A stretch of DNA of 64,000 nt from NCBI RefSeq assembly GCF_000716435.1, contig NZ_JNWO01000008.1, positions 62,001 through 126,000 on the forward strand, in the 5' to 3' direction. The translations under genes and the position numbers were made by a program. The notes under the pieces were generated by a model. The model was not told the origin of the DNA, did no database searches, and was given only the letters and a program-made list of their open reading frames with translations. Source of the DNA: Streptomyces xylophagus (GTDB lineage Bacteria; Actinomycetota; Actinomycetes; Streptomycetales; Streptomycetaceae). Shown here piece after piece: positions 1-8,008 of this stretch. Numbering within the stretch: position 1 is the first letter of the stretch; each line of letters begins with the position of its first letter.

Positions 1-671
1 TCGCGGTCTACTTCGCGGAGGACGAGGCGGCGTCCAAGGTGAAGACCACCGAGAACCTGGCCACCACCCCCGACGTCTCCATCAAGGGCTTCCCCTTCCT
101 CACCCAGGTCGCCTCCGGTGAGCTGGACGACGTCGAGCTGAACATCAAGACCTACGAGGCGCCCACGGGCAACACGGGCGGCGCCGGCGCCTCCACGGTC
201 CGTATCGACGACCTCAAGGCCGACATGAAGGACGTCAAGTTCTCCGGCGACTACAGCTCCGCGACGGCGGCCACCGCGACCGGCTCCGCGAGCATCTCCT
301 ACGACCAGCTGCTCAAGGCCGCCAAGTCCGAGCCGACGGACATCTTCACCGGGGTCACGGCCCAGGTCGTCGACCTCTCCGACGGCGGTGACGGCAAGAT
401 CAAGGTCGACGTCAAGATCTCGGTCGCCGGCCAGGTGACGACGTACCCGGTGCTCAGCACGGTCACGGTCGACGGCGACACCGTGAAGGTGCACGCCGAC
501 AACCTCCCCAAGCTGGTCGTCGACCTCGCCGACTCCCGGATCCGCTCGATCACCGACTTCCAGCAGACGATCGACGAACTGCCGGGCGGCGTGAAGCTGG
601 ACAGTGTGCAGGCCGCGCAGAGCGGTGTGGAGATCAAGGTGAAGGGTTCGAACGTCCGGCTGGCCGGGTAG
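1..671 (+). CDS. DUF2993 family protein, C-terminal part
   Basis: The reading frame is open from the first bases of the window, so the 5' end and start codon lie outside; a GTG at 39 is in frame but is probably internal. The visible 222 residues begin AVYFAEDEAASKV and resemble DUF2993 (LmeA-like) proteins, which are secreted or membrane-anchored beta-rich proteins of actinobacteria thought to bind phospholipids. The N-terminal signal or membrane segment expected for the family is not in the window. The family call rests on overall resemblance (SIKGFPFLTQVASGELDDVE is typical) and no catalytic residue is claimed. Confidence 0.8.
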   Translation, partial: AVYFAEDEAASKVKTTENLATTPDVSIKGFPFLTQVASGELDDVELNIKTYEAPTGNTGGAGASTVRIDDLKADMKDVKFSGDYSSATAATATGSASISYDQLLKAAKSEPTDIFTGVTAQVVDLSDGGDGKIKVDVKISVAGQVTTYPVLSTVTVDGDTVKVHADNLPKLVVDLADSRIRSITDFQQTIDELPGGVKLDSVQAAQSGVEIKVKGSNVRLAG

Positions 672-844
672 GACGAGGGGCGGTGCCGTTCCGGGTGGAC
701 GGTGAGTGTCCGAGGGGCGAGACGGCGGTGTCCGTGCGGCAGGGAAGTTAACGGCCGCGAGGGCCCGGATCCCCTGTCGTAGGGCCTCGGGTGGCTTTCT
801 CGTCTCACATCACGGACGATCGCGTCTCAAAATACGACACACCG

Positions 845-882
845 GTGACATGTCCGGCTGTCCGTCCCTACGATCGACCCTA
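845..882 (+). promoter_or_regulatory. Promoter of the leader peptide / sseA unit
   Basis: GTGACA at 845-850 and TACGAT at 869-874 are separated by 18 bp, a good match to the Streptomyces vegetative consensus. The ATG of the leader peptide follows 7 nt after the -10 box, so the transcript probably starts at or next to that ATG and is leaderless. Confidence 0.55.
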
Positions 883-962
883 TGAGGCAACAGGCGGATC
901 TCACGAAGCGGCGGGCAGTGGACCTGTGCCGCGTCGCCGCCATGCTCTGTCGCACTTTCTGA
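882..962 (+). CDS. Cysteine-containing leader peptide upstream of sseA
   Basis: A 26-codon ORF (MRQQADLTKRRAVDLCRVAA, then MLCRTF) ends 113 bp before sseA. Short peptides with LCR-type Cys-Arg motifs sit before sulfur-metabolism genes in actinobacteria, and Cys-responsive attenuation by short Cys-rich uORFs is known in mycobacteria. Here the two Cys codons (residues 16 and 23) lie in the second half, and two hairpins follow the stop directly. I infer that ribosome stalling at Cys codons couples cysteine supply to expression of the downstream rhodanese. The start is leaderless, with a -10 box 7 nt upstream. The ORF is too short for standard gene callers. Confidence 0.75.
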   Translation: MRQQADLTKRRAVDLCRVAAMLCRTF

Positions 963-963
963 G

Positions 964-1009
964 CGGAAGCGCAGGCTTCCGTCTTTCCCCGTGCCCTTGA
1001 TCAGGGCAC
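964..1009 (+). promoter_or_regulatory. Two consecutive hairpins, candidate attenuator
   Basis: Directly after the leader-peptide stop is a 7-bp perfect stem (964-970 with 975-981, loop GCAG) followed by TCTTTCCCC, then a second 7-bp stem (991-997 with 1003-1009, loop TGATC). The first could act as a weak terminator or anti-terminator controlled by translation of the leader peptide. The stems are seen directly; the regulatory role is inferred. Confidence 0.45.
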
Positions 1010-1075
1010 CCGCGCCCGAGCGCGCACCCCTCTCTCACGCACCGCACCGCCGTAACTGCCCCGGAGGAGAAAAGC

Positions 1076-1915
1076 ATGAGCCGCAGCGACGTCCTGGTCG
1101 ACGCCGACTGGGTCGAGGCAAACCTCGACAACCCGAGCGTGGCCGTCGTCGAGGTCGACGAGGACACGTCCGCGTACGAGAAGAACCACATCAAGAACGC
1201 GATCCGGATCGACTGGACCAAGGACCTCCAGGACCCGGTACGCCGTGACTTCGTCGACCAGGAGGGCTTCGAGAAGCTCCTGTCCGGCAAGGGCATCGCC
1301 AACGACACGCTGGTGATCCTCTACGGCGGCAACAACAACTGGTTCGCCTCGTACGCCTACTGGTACTTCAAGCTGTACGGCCACGACAACGTCAAGCTCC
1401 TCGACGGTGGCCGCAAGAAGTGGGAGCTGGACGCCCGCGAGCTGGTGGAAGAGGTGCCCTCGCGCCCCACCACCGACTACAAGGCGAAGCCGCAGAACAC
1501 CGCGATCCGCGCGTTCCGCGACGACGTCGTGGCGGCCATCGGTGCGCAGAACCTGGTCGACGTCCGTTCGCCCGACGAGTTCAGCGGCAAGCTGCTCGCG
1601 CCGGCGCACCTTCCGCAGGAGCAGTCGCAGCGTCCGGGCCACGTCCCGTCCGCGCGCAACATCCCGTGGTCGAAGAACGCCAACGACGACGGCACCTTCA
1701 AGTCGGACGACGAGCTCAAGGAGCTCTACGCCGAGGAGCAGGTCGACCTGGCGAAGGACACCATCGCGTACTGCCGTATCGGCGAGCGCTCGGCCCTGAC
1801 CTGGTTCGTGCTGCACGAGCTGCTCGGTGTCGAGAACGTCAAGAACTACGACGGTTCCTGGACCGAGTACGGCTCCCTGGTCGGCGTTCCGATCGAGCTC
1901 GGCGCCAACAAGTAA
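1076..1915 (+). CDS. sseA: Thiosulfate sulfurtransferase (rhodanese, SseA/CysA type)
   Basis: A 279-residue two-domain rhodanese. The N-terminal domain (about 1-130) is the inactive structural copy, and the C-terminal domain (about 145-275) carries the active-site loop CRIGERS with catalytic Cys233. It transfers the sulfane sulfur of thiosulfate to cyanide or thiol acceptors in the cytoplasm. The ATG is preceded by a strong GGAGGAGA site. It lies behind a Cys-containing leader peptide and directly before an SseC/DUF1416 gene, the same pairing as cysA-sseC in Mycobacterium tuberculosis, which supports a role in sulfur assimilation or sulfur transfer. Length and motifs are normal for the family. 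Confidence 0.95.
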   Translation: MSRSDVLVDADWVEANLDNPSVAVVEVDEDTSAYEKNHIKNAIRIDWTKDLQDPVRRDFVDQEGFEKLLSGKGIANDTLVILYGGNNNWFASYAYWYFKLYGHDNVKLLDGGRKKWELDARELVEEVPSRPTTDYKAKPQNTAIRAFRDDVVAAIGAQNLVDVRSPDEFSGKLLAPAHLPQEQSQRPGHVPSARNIPWSKNANDDGTFKSDDELKELYAEEQVDLAKDTIAYCRIGERSALTWFVLHELLGVENVKNYDGSWTEYGSLVGVPIELGANK

Positions 1916-1962
1916 GCCCCGACCAAGCCCAAGCCCCAAGCCCTAACCCGTAAGGACAGACC

Positions 1963-2250
1963 ATGTGTGGAGCGAAGGCCGGCGGCCCCGACGCCTCGAC
2001 GATCAAGCCCGGTGAGACCACCATCCAGGGCCAGGTGACCCGCAACGGCGAGCCGGTGACGGGCTACGTCCGTCTCCTGGACTCGACCGGCGAGTTCACC
2101 GCGGAGGTCCCGACCTCCGCCACGGGCCAGTTCCGCTTCTACGCGGCCGAGGGCACCTGGACCGTCCGAGCCCTCGTTCCGGGCGCCACCGCCGACCGCA
2201 CGGTCGTCGCCCAGACGGGCGGGCTGGCGGAGGTGGCGATCGCGGTCTGA
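1963..2250 (+). CDS. DUF1416 protein (SseC-like)
   Basis: A 95-residue protein starting MCGAKAGG, with the Ig-like/carboxypeptidase-regulatory beta-sandwich look of DUF1416 (GQVTRNGEPVTGYVRL, then ATGQFRFYAAEGTWTVRA). Its mycobacterial homologue SseC is encoded after the cysA-type sulfurtransferase, as here, with a 47-bp gap. A role in sulfur metabolism is inferred from this conserved pairing, and no reaction is known to me. The conserved Cys2 right after the start is worth noting as a possible persulfide acceptor. A strong terminator follows, closing the operon. Confidence 0.9.
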   Translation: MCGAKAGGPDASTIKPGETTIQGQVTRNGEPVTGYVRLLDSTGEFTAEVPTSATGQFRFYAAEGTWTVRALVPGATADRTVVAQTGGLAEVAIAV

Positions 2251-2267
2251 TCGCCGATTCACTGCCG

Positions 2268-2299
2268 AAGGGCCGCACCTTTTCCCGGGTGCGGCCCTT
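2268..2299 (+). terminator. Rho-independent-type hairpin after the sseA operon
   Basis: A perfect 12-bp stem (2268-2279 with 2288-2299) with an 8-nt loop and a short T run, 18 bp after the SseC-like stop. Confidence 0.8.
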
Positions 2300-2326
2300 T
2301 CGCGTGCCCAGGCCTACCCTTGAAGC

Positions 2327-2587
2327 ATGCTGGCACGTCGCCGTCGCACGTACTTCGTCATGATGGGCATCTGCATCGGACTCTTCGTCCTGGCCTGGGG
2401 AGTCGTGCGGATCTGGTCCGTGCCCGCGGCCGTCGGCATGTGTGTGGTCGCGATGCTGATCCCCCCGGTCGCCGCGATGGTCGCCAACCGCCGGGGCCCC
2501 GACGACCGCTGGTGGGACGACCCGTCCGGCGACCCCAAGTCCGACGAGTGGTGGGACGAGCTGGACGGCAAGAAGCGCAGGCCGTAG
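2327..2587 (+). CDS. DUF3099 small membrane protein
   Basis: An 86-residue protein with two hydrophobic segments (about 8-27 and 31-51) and an acidic, Trp-rich cytoplasmic tail containing DDRWWDD and SDEWWDELDG, which is the DUF3099 signature in actinobacteria. Function unknown. The start appears leaderless: TACCCT at 2315-2320 is followed by 6 nt and then the ATG, and no ribosome binding site is visible. Confidence 0.85.
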   Translation: MLARRRRTYFVMMGICIGLFVLAWGVVRIWSVPAAVGMCVVAMLIPPVAAMVANRRGPDDRWWDDPSGDPKSDEWWDELDGKKRRP

Positions 2588-2616
2588 GGGCGGCGGCGAG
2601 CGGGTAGAGGGCGGGC

Positions 2617-2991
2617 ATGTCGCCTACGAGACTGTCCACCGTGGTGCTCGACGCGCGGGACGCGCACGAGCTGGCCGGCTTCTACCTCCGCCTCCTCGGC
2701 TACGAGATCCGGGCCGAGGAACCCGACTGGGTCCTCATCGGCCCACCCGACGGCGGCACCGGCCTCTCCTTCCAGACCGAGCCGGAGTACGTCCCGCCGG
2801 TGTGGCCCACCCGCAACCCCGGCGAGCAGCAGATGATGCTGCACCTCGACATCGAGGTCGACGACCTGGAGGGCGAGGTCGAGAGGGCCGTGCGCGAGGG
2901 GGCCACGCTCCACGCCCACCAGCCGCAGGACGACGTACGGGTCCTGCTGGACCCCTCCGGCCATCCCTTCTGCCTGTGGGTCAGGTCGTAG
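2617..2991 (+). CDS. VOC-family (glyoxalase/bleomycin-resistance fold) protein
   Basis: A 124-residue single-chain VOC protein. It opens with the first beta strand STVVLDARDAHELAGFY and ends with VLLDPSGHPFCLWV, both usual in VOC proteins. Metal-binding positions can be proposed at His79 and at an acidic residue near the C-terminus, but the substrate cannot be predicted. It lies 29 bp after the DUF3099 gene in the same orientation and may be co-transcribed. Confidence 0.85.
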   Translation: MSPTRLSTVVLDARDAHELAGFYLRLLGYEIRAEEPDWVLIGPPDGGTGLSFQTEPEYVPPVWPTRNPGEQQMMLHLDIEVDDLEGEVERAVREGATLHAHQPQDDVRVLLDPSGHPFCLWVRS

Positions 2992-3084
2992 CGATGATCG
3001 CCTGGGGTCGCTCGCGGCGCGGGTACGGGCAGGGGGGCCGGTGCGGGTACGAGAGCCGGTACGGCTGATGGGGGCGCGGGCCAT

Positions 3085-3450
3085 TCATGCGGGGTGTGCC
3101 TCACTCCGGTGCTTGCGCAGCAGCACGTTCGCGTCGGTCTCGGCGCTGTGGTCGCGTTCGTTCTGCGCGGTGGTCCGGAGTCCGGCGAGTTCGGCGCAGG
3201 TCGCGCAGTCGGGGGCCGGCTGGGGCGGGACGGTGACGAGGAACGGGGCGTCGGTCCGCGCGCGGTTGTTCGCCGCGCGGACCCCGGCGCTGAGACGTTC
3301 CTGGTCCGTCGCGGGCCGCAACGACTCGGGGTCGGCCTGCCATTCGCGCCCACCGCCGACCGGGCGCAACAGGGCGTAGGGGCCCGCCGTGTCCTGGTAC
3401 TCGCCGACCTTGCTGGTGGCGGGGTCGTAGAGCAGCGTTCCGGGTTCCAT
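3085..3450 (-). CDS. Conserved Streptomyces protein of a WhiJ-type locus
   Basis: A 121-residue soluble protein. I chose the ATG at 3450 (MEPGTLLYDPATSKVGEYQD) because an AAAGGAGG site lies just upstream. The N-terminal half (VGEYQDTAGPYALLRPVGGG) is the conserved part; a CATC pair lies near the C-terminal third. Proteins of this kind are commonly encoded next to XRE-DUF5753 and DUF397 genes in Streptomyces, and this one is divergent from such a pair. Function unknown. The name rests on genomic context and my memory of the family. Confidence 0.7.
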   Translation of the reverse strand: MEPGTLLYDPATSKVGEYQDTAGPYALLRPVGGGREWQADPESLRPATDQERLSAGVRAANNRARTDAPFLVTVPPQPAPDCATCAELAGLRTTAQNERDHSAETDANVLLRKHRSEAHPA

Positions 3451-3619
3451 CGGCTCGTCCTCCTTTTTGTGCAACTTCCATACAGAATGCGACAGTTGAA
3501 ATACTCTGTGCATTCCTGGGTGTTACGAGGATGACCCAGGTCGGAGGCGAATACAGCGCCGACGGGCTCAACTTCAACGCCGGGCACGCCAAATTCAACA
3601 AATTCAACAGGAGAGCGGG

Positions 3620-4462
3620 ATGCCGCAACGGCTGGTGATCACGGAGCGCAGTCACGAGCCCAGGAAGCGATTCGCCGAGGAGCTACGGCGTCTGAGGGGC
3701 GAACGTGGCCTGAGCCTGCGTGAGTTGGAGAGGGAGGTGGGGTGGGACTCGTCCCTGTTCAGCAAGATGGAGAGCGGGGGGACGCTGGGCGGGCCCGAGG
3801 TGGTACAGGCGTTGGACCAGCATTACGGGACGGGGCCGTTGTTGCTCACCTTGTGGGAGTTGGCAGTTGGTGATCCGACGCAGTTCAAGGAGCAGTACCG
3901 GCGGTACATGATGTTGGAGGCCGAGGCGGTGAGCCTGTGGCACTACTCGGTGAGCGCGCCGCCCGGTCTGCTCCAGACGGACGGGTACGTGCGTGAAGCG
4001 CTCGCGGTGGGCTGGATCAAGAGCCACGAGCTGGACCAGCAGGTCGAGGCACGCGGAGGACGGAGAAAGTTGCTGGAAGGGGAGGATGCGCCCTCGTTCC
4101 GAGCCGTCCTCTCCGAGGCGGTACTGCGGACGCCCCTACGCGATGTGCGGGCGTGGCGGGAACAGTTGGAGCACTTGGCGGAGATGCCGAAACGCCCGAA
4201 CATCACCATCCAGGTGCTGCCGTTCAGCGTTGGCCCGCACGGCCTGATGAACACCGCCGTGAAGTTCCTCCGGCTGCTGGACGGTCGCACGGTCGCCTAC
4301 ACCGAGAACGATCTGCGCGGTGAACTGATCGAAGAAAACGCCTCAGTTGAGGAACTGCAACGTAGGTACGATTCGGTGCGTGACCAGGCGCTGTCCCCGG
4401 CCGAGTCACGAAAGTTCATCCTGCGGATGTTGGAGGAAGTCCCGTGCGAGCCCTCGACTTGA
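3620..4462 (+). CDS. XRE-family regulator with DUF5753 (WhiJ-like)
   Basis: A 280-residue transcription factor: an N-terminal helix-turn-helix (about 15-70, FAEELRRLRGERGLSLRELE) and the C-terminal DUF5753 domain (about 90-275) with the usual ending RYDSVRDQALSPAES. This is the WhiJ architecture, a family that works with DUF397 partners in developmental and antibiotic control. The next gene encodes such a DUF397 protein and overlaps this one by 19 bp, so the two are translationally coupled. The start is the ATG after CAACAGGAGAGCGGG, a good ribosome binding site. Confidence 0.92.
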   Translation: MPQRLVITERSHEPRKRFAEELRRLRGERGLSLRELEREVGWDSSLFSKMESGGTLGGPEVVQALDQHYGTGPLLLTLWELAVGDPTQFKEQYRRYMMLEAEAVSLWHYSVSAPPGLLQTDGYVREALAVGWIKSHELDQQVEARGGRRKLLEGEDAPSFRAVLSEAVLRTPLRDVRAWREQLEHLAEMPKRPNITIQVLPFSVGPHGLMNTAVKFLRLLDGRTVAYTENDLRGELIEENASVEELQRRYDSVRDQALSPAESRKFILRMLEEVPCEPST

Positions 4463-4638
4463 GCGGTGTGACGTGGCGCAAGAGCAGCTACAGCAACACG
4501 AGTGGCGGCGACTGCATCGAGATCGCCCCCGACCTCTCCCTCGTCCCCGTCCGCGACAGCAAGAACCCCACCCACGGCACCCTGATCTTCGGCACCGACG
4601 CCTGGTCGGAGTTCGTAGGCTCGGTCAAGGGTCAGTAG
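4444..4638 (+). CDS. DUF397 protein, partner of the upstream XRE regulator
   Basis: A 64-residue protein with the DUF397 core: TWRKSSYSNTSGGDCIEIA, then VPVRDSKNPTHGTLIF. The GTG start sits inside the end of the XRE-DUF5753 gene with GGAGGAAG upstream. In characterised pairs the DUF397 protein binds or antagonises the WhiJ-like regulator; I infer the same here from the coupling. It ends 7 bp inside the convergent DsrE gene. Confidence 0.93.
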   Translation: MRALDLSGVTWRKSSYSNTSGGDCIEIAPDLSLVPVRDSKNPTHGTLIFGTDAWSEFVGSVKGQ

Positions 4639-4994
4639 ACGAGGGCCTGCGTCTCGTCGGCCATCGCTTCCTGCACGAACAGCTGCGCCCCGGCGATGCG
4701 GACGCCCTCGATGACGTCCTTCTCCGTGATGTCCCGCCGCGCCGCGCACTGCGTGCACAGGGTGACGCGGCCGGCCGCGAGGATCGAGTCGAGCAGGTCG
4801 GGCAGCGGTGCGGCATGCGGGAGTTGGAACTCGGCGGCGCGACCCGGCAACGCGAACCACGCGGACTCGCCGGTCAGCCACAGGGAGACGTCGACCCCGC
4901 TGGCAACGGCGACTGCGGCCACCGTAAACGCCTGTGAGCAGCGTTCGGGGGCGTCGGCCCCCGCGGTCACCTTGATCACGAGCTTCTTCGACAT
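4632..4994 (-). CDS. DsrE/DsrF-like protein
   Basis: A 120-residue cytoplasmic protein starting MSKKLVIKVTAGADAPERC, with a DsrE-type Rossmann-like fold and the motif TLCTQCAARRDI (two Cys three residues apart) towards the C-terminus, where family members carry sulfur-relay or peroxiredoxin-like cysteines. The ATG at 4994 was chosen over longer upstream readings because the family sequence begins there. Acting substrate unknown. Confidence 0.85.
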   Translation of the reverse strand: MSKKLVIKVTAGADAPERCSQAFTVAAVAVASGVDVSLWLTGESAWFALPGRAAEFQLPHAAPLPDLLDSILAAGRVTLCTQCAARRDITEKDVIEGVRIAGAQLFVQEAMADETQALVY

Positions 4995-5093
4995 GACCGA
5001 ATCGTAATCAACTCCCTTACAACTCCCTGCATTAGCCATGGGTCTTCTGTGCGCGCATATGGAATGCGCATGCCATGTTCCGTGGGGGACGTT

Positions 5094-5891
5094 GTGGAAG
5101 TACCCGAAGAACCAACCGAAAAAGAACCAACCGAAGAGACAGTTGAAGAGGCACCGGAGCCGGAGCCGGGGCCCGAGTCCCGCCCGCGCCGCCGTGGCCG
5201 CACCACACTCCTGATCGCCGTCGCAGCCGTACTCGGTGTCGTCGCCGGTACCTGCACGGGTTTCGTCGTCCAGGCCGACCGCGCACCCGACGCGCTGCCG
5301 TCGCTCTCGCAGGCCACGCTGACGCAGGCGAAGGGTCCCGCTCCCGAGCCGCTGTCCGCCGCCCAGGACCGCAGGGTCAAGACGGACGGCGACCTGCGCA
5401 AGCTGCTGCTGAAGAAGCCGAGCGGGGCGCGGGACGCGGGCTACGCCGTCGGGACGGACGGGTGGATGGACCTGGCCGAGTACGCGGAGACGTTCGAGAA
5501 GCCGGCCGACGCCTTCGGCGACCTCGTCGCCGAAGACTTCCGCCGCGCGGCTGTCGTCAACTGGCGGGAGGGCAGCTCGCTCTTCGTGGAGATCCGGCTC
5601 GTGCAGTTCCGCCAGGACGACGAGCTCGTGGTCGCCGACGACGCGGACGACGCCTACTACTGGGCCGAGAAGAAGGCGCACACCGACAGCTGGCCCATCC
5701 CGGGCACGGGCGACGGGATGGCGTATGTCCACAACTCGCCGGACCGCAAGACCGGTTACACGGACGTCTACAACGCCGAGGCGCATGCCTGGCGCGGTGA
5801 CGTCGAGATGCAGGTCTGGGTCTCGTCCGCGAAGCCCGTCTCCAAGAAGAAGATCATGGATCTGGCCAAGCGGCAGATGGAGCGGCTGTGA
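5094..5891 (+). CDS. Single-pass membrane protein, first of a paralogous triplet
   Basis: About 265 residues from the GTG at 5094, which has GGGGGA at 5084-5089; starts at 5049, 5070 and 5082 are possible. An acidic cytoplasmic N-terminus (EVPEEPTEKEPTEE) and an Arg-rich stretch precede one transmembrane helix (LLIAVAAVLGVVAGTCTGFV), followed by an extracytoplasmic domain of about 200 residues. Its organisation and length match the next two genes, and its stop overlaps the GTG of the next gene. No known domain recognised. I infer a membrane complex of three related subunits. Confidence 0.8.
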   Translation: MEVPEEPTEKEPTEETVEEAPEPEPGPESRPRRRGRTTLLIAVAAVLGVVAGTCTGFVVQADRAPDALPSLSQATLTQAKGPAPEPLSAAQDRRVKTDGDLRKLLLKKPSGARDAGYAVGTDGWMDLAEYAETFEKPADAFGDLVAEDFRRAAVVNWREGSSLFVEIRLVQFRQDDELVVADDADDAYYWAEKKAHTDSWPIPGTGDGMAYVHNSPDRKTGYTDVYNAEAHAWRGDVEMQVWVSSAKPVSKKKIMDLAKRQMERL

Positions 5892-6712
5892 CCATTGAGG
5901 ACCCTGAACTGGTCGGCAGTTCCGAGGAGTTGACCCCCGCTGTTGGCATCGTCAAGAAGCCGGTGCGCAAGGGCCGTATCGCCGCGGTCGCCGGAGCCGT
6001 GCTGCTCGTCGTCGCCGAGGTCGGCGGGGTCGGGTACACCGTCGTGACCGTGAACGGCGCGGACCGGGACGCGGGCGACGCCGTATGGAAGTTCCCGAAG
6101 GTGTCCGCGGAGAAGGCGGAGGGCACGGCCAGGACGGCGACCCAGCTCTCCGCGGCGCTCGTGCCGTACGGCGCGGACGGCTGGAGCCAGGGGCCGGACA
6201 TCGCGGAGTACGGCCATGACGTGGCCTTCACCGGGGCGCAGGCGACGGCGCTGCGCAAGGAGGCGTTGAAGGAGCTGCCGCTCAAGCAGCGCAAGTCGTT
6301 GGAGAAGGCCATCGACAAGCAGCACACCAAGGGCCTGGTGATGCGCAGCTATGTCAGCACCGACGCGCAGACGTCCGTCTACACGAACAAGGCGTCGACG
6401 GTGAGCATCGTGCTGGCCCAGATCGCGGACAAGGCGGCGGTACGGCGCGCGTCCCGCTACCAGAACGAGCTCCTCGACGGCCTCGGCGTCTACCGGCCCG
6501 GCCCGGCGATCACCGGTTACAAGGACGCCAAGTGCTTCCTGTCCCCGAAGAGCGCCGACGAAAAGCTCGACACGATCTACTGCTCCGCCTACCAGGGGGA
6601 AGTCCTGGTCACCCTCACGGCGCAGTCCGTCAGGCCGATGCAGACGTACGCCATCGGCCGTCTGCTCCAGGAACAACTCGACCGCATCAAGGACCCGGGG
6701 GAGGCGGTATGA
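5888..6712 (+). CDS. Single-pass membrane protein, second of the triplet
   Basis: A 274-residue protein starting with the GTG that overlaps the previous stop (GTGA), so translation is coupled. The N-terminus is cytoplasmic with basic residues (KKPVRKGR), followed by one transmembrane helix (IAAVAGAVLLVVAEVGGVGY) and an external domain with a repeated short pattern around DGWSQGPDIAEYGHDVAFTG. A Cys pair (CF near residue 218, YCSAY near 234) may form a disulfide outside the cell. Function unknown; the domain organisation parallels its two neighbours. Confidence 0.8.
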   Translation: MTIEDPELVGSSEELTPAVGIVKKPVRKGRIAAVAGAVLLVVAEVGGVGYTVVTVNGADRDAGDAVWKFPKVSAEKAEGTARTATQLSAALVPYGADGWSQGPDIAEYGHDVAFTGAQATALRKEALKELPLKQRKSLEKAIDKQHTKGLVMRSYVSTDAQTSVYTNKASTVSIVLAQIADKAAVRRASRYQNELLDGLGVYRPGPAITGYKDAKCFLSPKSADEKLDTIYCSAYQGEVLVTLTAQSVRPMQTYAIGRLLQEQLDRIKDPGEAV

Positions 6713-7791
6713 CCGACCAGCAGCAGGAGAACACGGCACCGACACCCACCCCGGCCACCCCGGCCGCCTCCGAGCTTCCGGTCGTCCCGGATGCCTCCGA
6801 ACCCTCGACCGCTCCGACGTCCACAGACCACCTGACGGCCCCGGCCGCCTCCGAGCCTGCGGCCACCCCAGCGGCGGTGGAGCGTCCGGCTGCCGCCGAG
6901 CTTCCGGTCTCCCCGGCGGCCACGGAACCCCCGCTCACCCACGCCACCCCCGAACCGTCACTCACCCCCGGCACCCCCGAACCCCCGCTCCTCCCGCCCA
7001 CCACCGCACCGCTCACCCCCGCCAAGAATGACCGCCGTGCCCTGCGCGCAGTCCTCCGTTGGACTGCCGCCGTCGTGGTGTTCGCGGTGGTCGGGGCCGG
7101 GACGGCGTACGGGATCACCGATATGAAGCGGTCGGACGTGCCCGGGCTCGGGACGGAGTCGGACGGGCGGTGGGCGTATCCCGTGCTCAGCAAGCCGCCG
7201 CTGCCGGCGGGCAGCCCGGGACCGTTCGCCTCGGCGAACCCGGCGGGGGTCCACGCCGCGGACCTGCGGGCGCTGGTGCTGCCAGCGCCCGAGGGAGCCG
7301 CGGGCGACAAGGCACTCGACGGCAGTGACGGCTGGCTGGCCACGAAGGTGTTCCTCGCCGAGTTCTCGTCCGGCGACGACCGGACCGAGCTCGCGCAGAA
7401 GCTGACCGACGACGGCCTGCGGCACATCGCCGCGCGCGGCTGGACCACCCCGGACGGCACGCACACCCGGATCTACCTGCTCCAGTTCGACACGGCCACG
7501 GTCGCCGACGGCCTGGCCTCGGGGAACCTGACCGGATACGCGGCCCCCACGTACCCGGTACGCGGCGCCGACAGCTACGAGGAGGACGAGGACTTCCCGG
7601 ACGCGGCCAAGGTCACGAACATCTCGCTCCGCGCGTACGCCGAGACGAAGCCGTACGGCGCCGAACAGGTCCGGCAGGCGTTCGTCACGGCCGGCGACAC
7701 CGTCGCGGTGATCGTGCAGTCGAGGAAGGGCGAGGCGGAGGCCGTCCCGTTCCAGCAGACGGTGACCCTGCAGAGCCAGCTGCTCGCCTGA
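6709..7791 (+). CDS. Single-pass membrane protein, third of the triplet, with Pro/Ala-rich linker
   Basis: A 360-residue protein; the ATG at 6709 overlaps the previous stop (ATGA). The first 105 residues are a low-complexity Pro/Thr/Ala/Glu repeat region, then one transmembrane helix (AVLRWTAAVVVFAVVGAGTA) and an external domain containing GSDGWLATKVFLAEFSSGDD. The long N-terminal repeat is the only major difference from its two paralogs. It is the last gene of the coupled operon. Confidence 0.8.
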   Translation: MTDQQQENTAPTPTPATPAASELPVVPDASEPSTAPTSTDHLTAPAASEPAATPAAVERPAAAELPVSPAATEPPLTHATPEPSLTPGTPEPPLLPPTTAPLTPAKNDRRALRAVLRWTAAVVVFAVVGAGTAYGITDMKRSDVPGLGTESDGRWAYPVLSKPPLPAGSPGPFASANPAGVHAADLRALVLPAPEGAAGDKALDGSDGWLATKVFLAEFSSGDDRTELAQKLTDDGLRHIAARGWTTPDGTHTRIYLLQFDTATVADGLASGNLTGYAAPTYPVRGADSYEEDEDFPDAAKVTNISLRAYAETKPYGAEQVRQAFVTAGDTVAVIVQSRKGEAEAVPFQQTVTLQSQLLA

Positions 7792-7900
7792 CATCCGCCT
7801 GCCGTACCTCGCGGAGAGCACCGGGCCCCGGCCGACTAAGCTGGGGCCCGGCCTTACGTACATGTACACGCATCGCACCACGCTCATCCGAGGAGCACCC

Positions 7901-8002
7901 GTGTTGGAGATCTTCTTCGAAACCCTGCTGGTCCTGGTCTGCGTCGGCGTCCTCGCCTTCGCCGGACTGACCGTGAAGAAGCTGTACCAGGGCCAGCGCT
8001 GA
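7901..8002 (+). CDS. 33-residue single-helix membrane protein
   Basis: A short ORF starting with GTG (MLEIFFETLLVLVCVGVLAF, then AGLTVKKLYQGQR), preceded by CCGAGGAGC as ribosome binding site. It is one hydrophobic helix with a basic C-terminal tail. It lies where S. coelicolor has a small membrane protein gene next to the nitrobindin gene; in this genome the two are separated by the TnpB-type insertion. Function unknown. Confidence 0.75.
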   Translation: MLEIFFETLLVLVCVGVLAFAGLTVKKLYQGQR

Positions 8003-8008
8003 CCGTTC

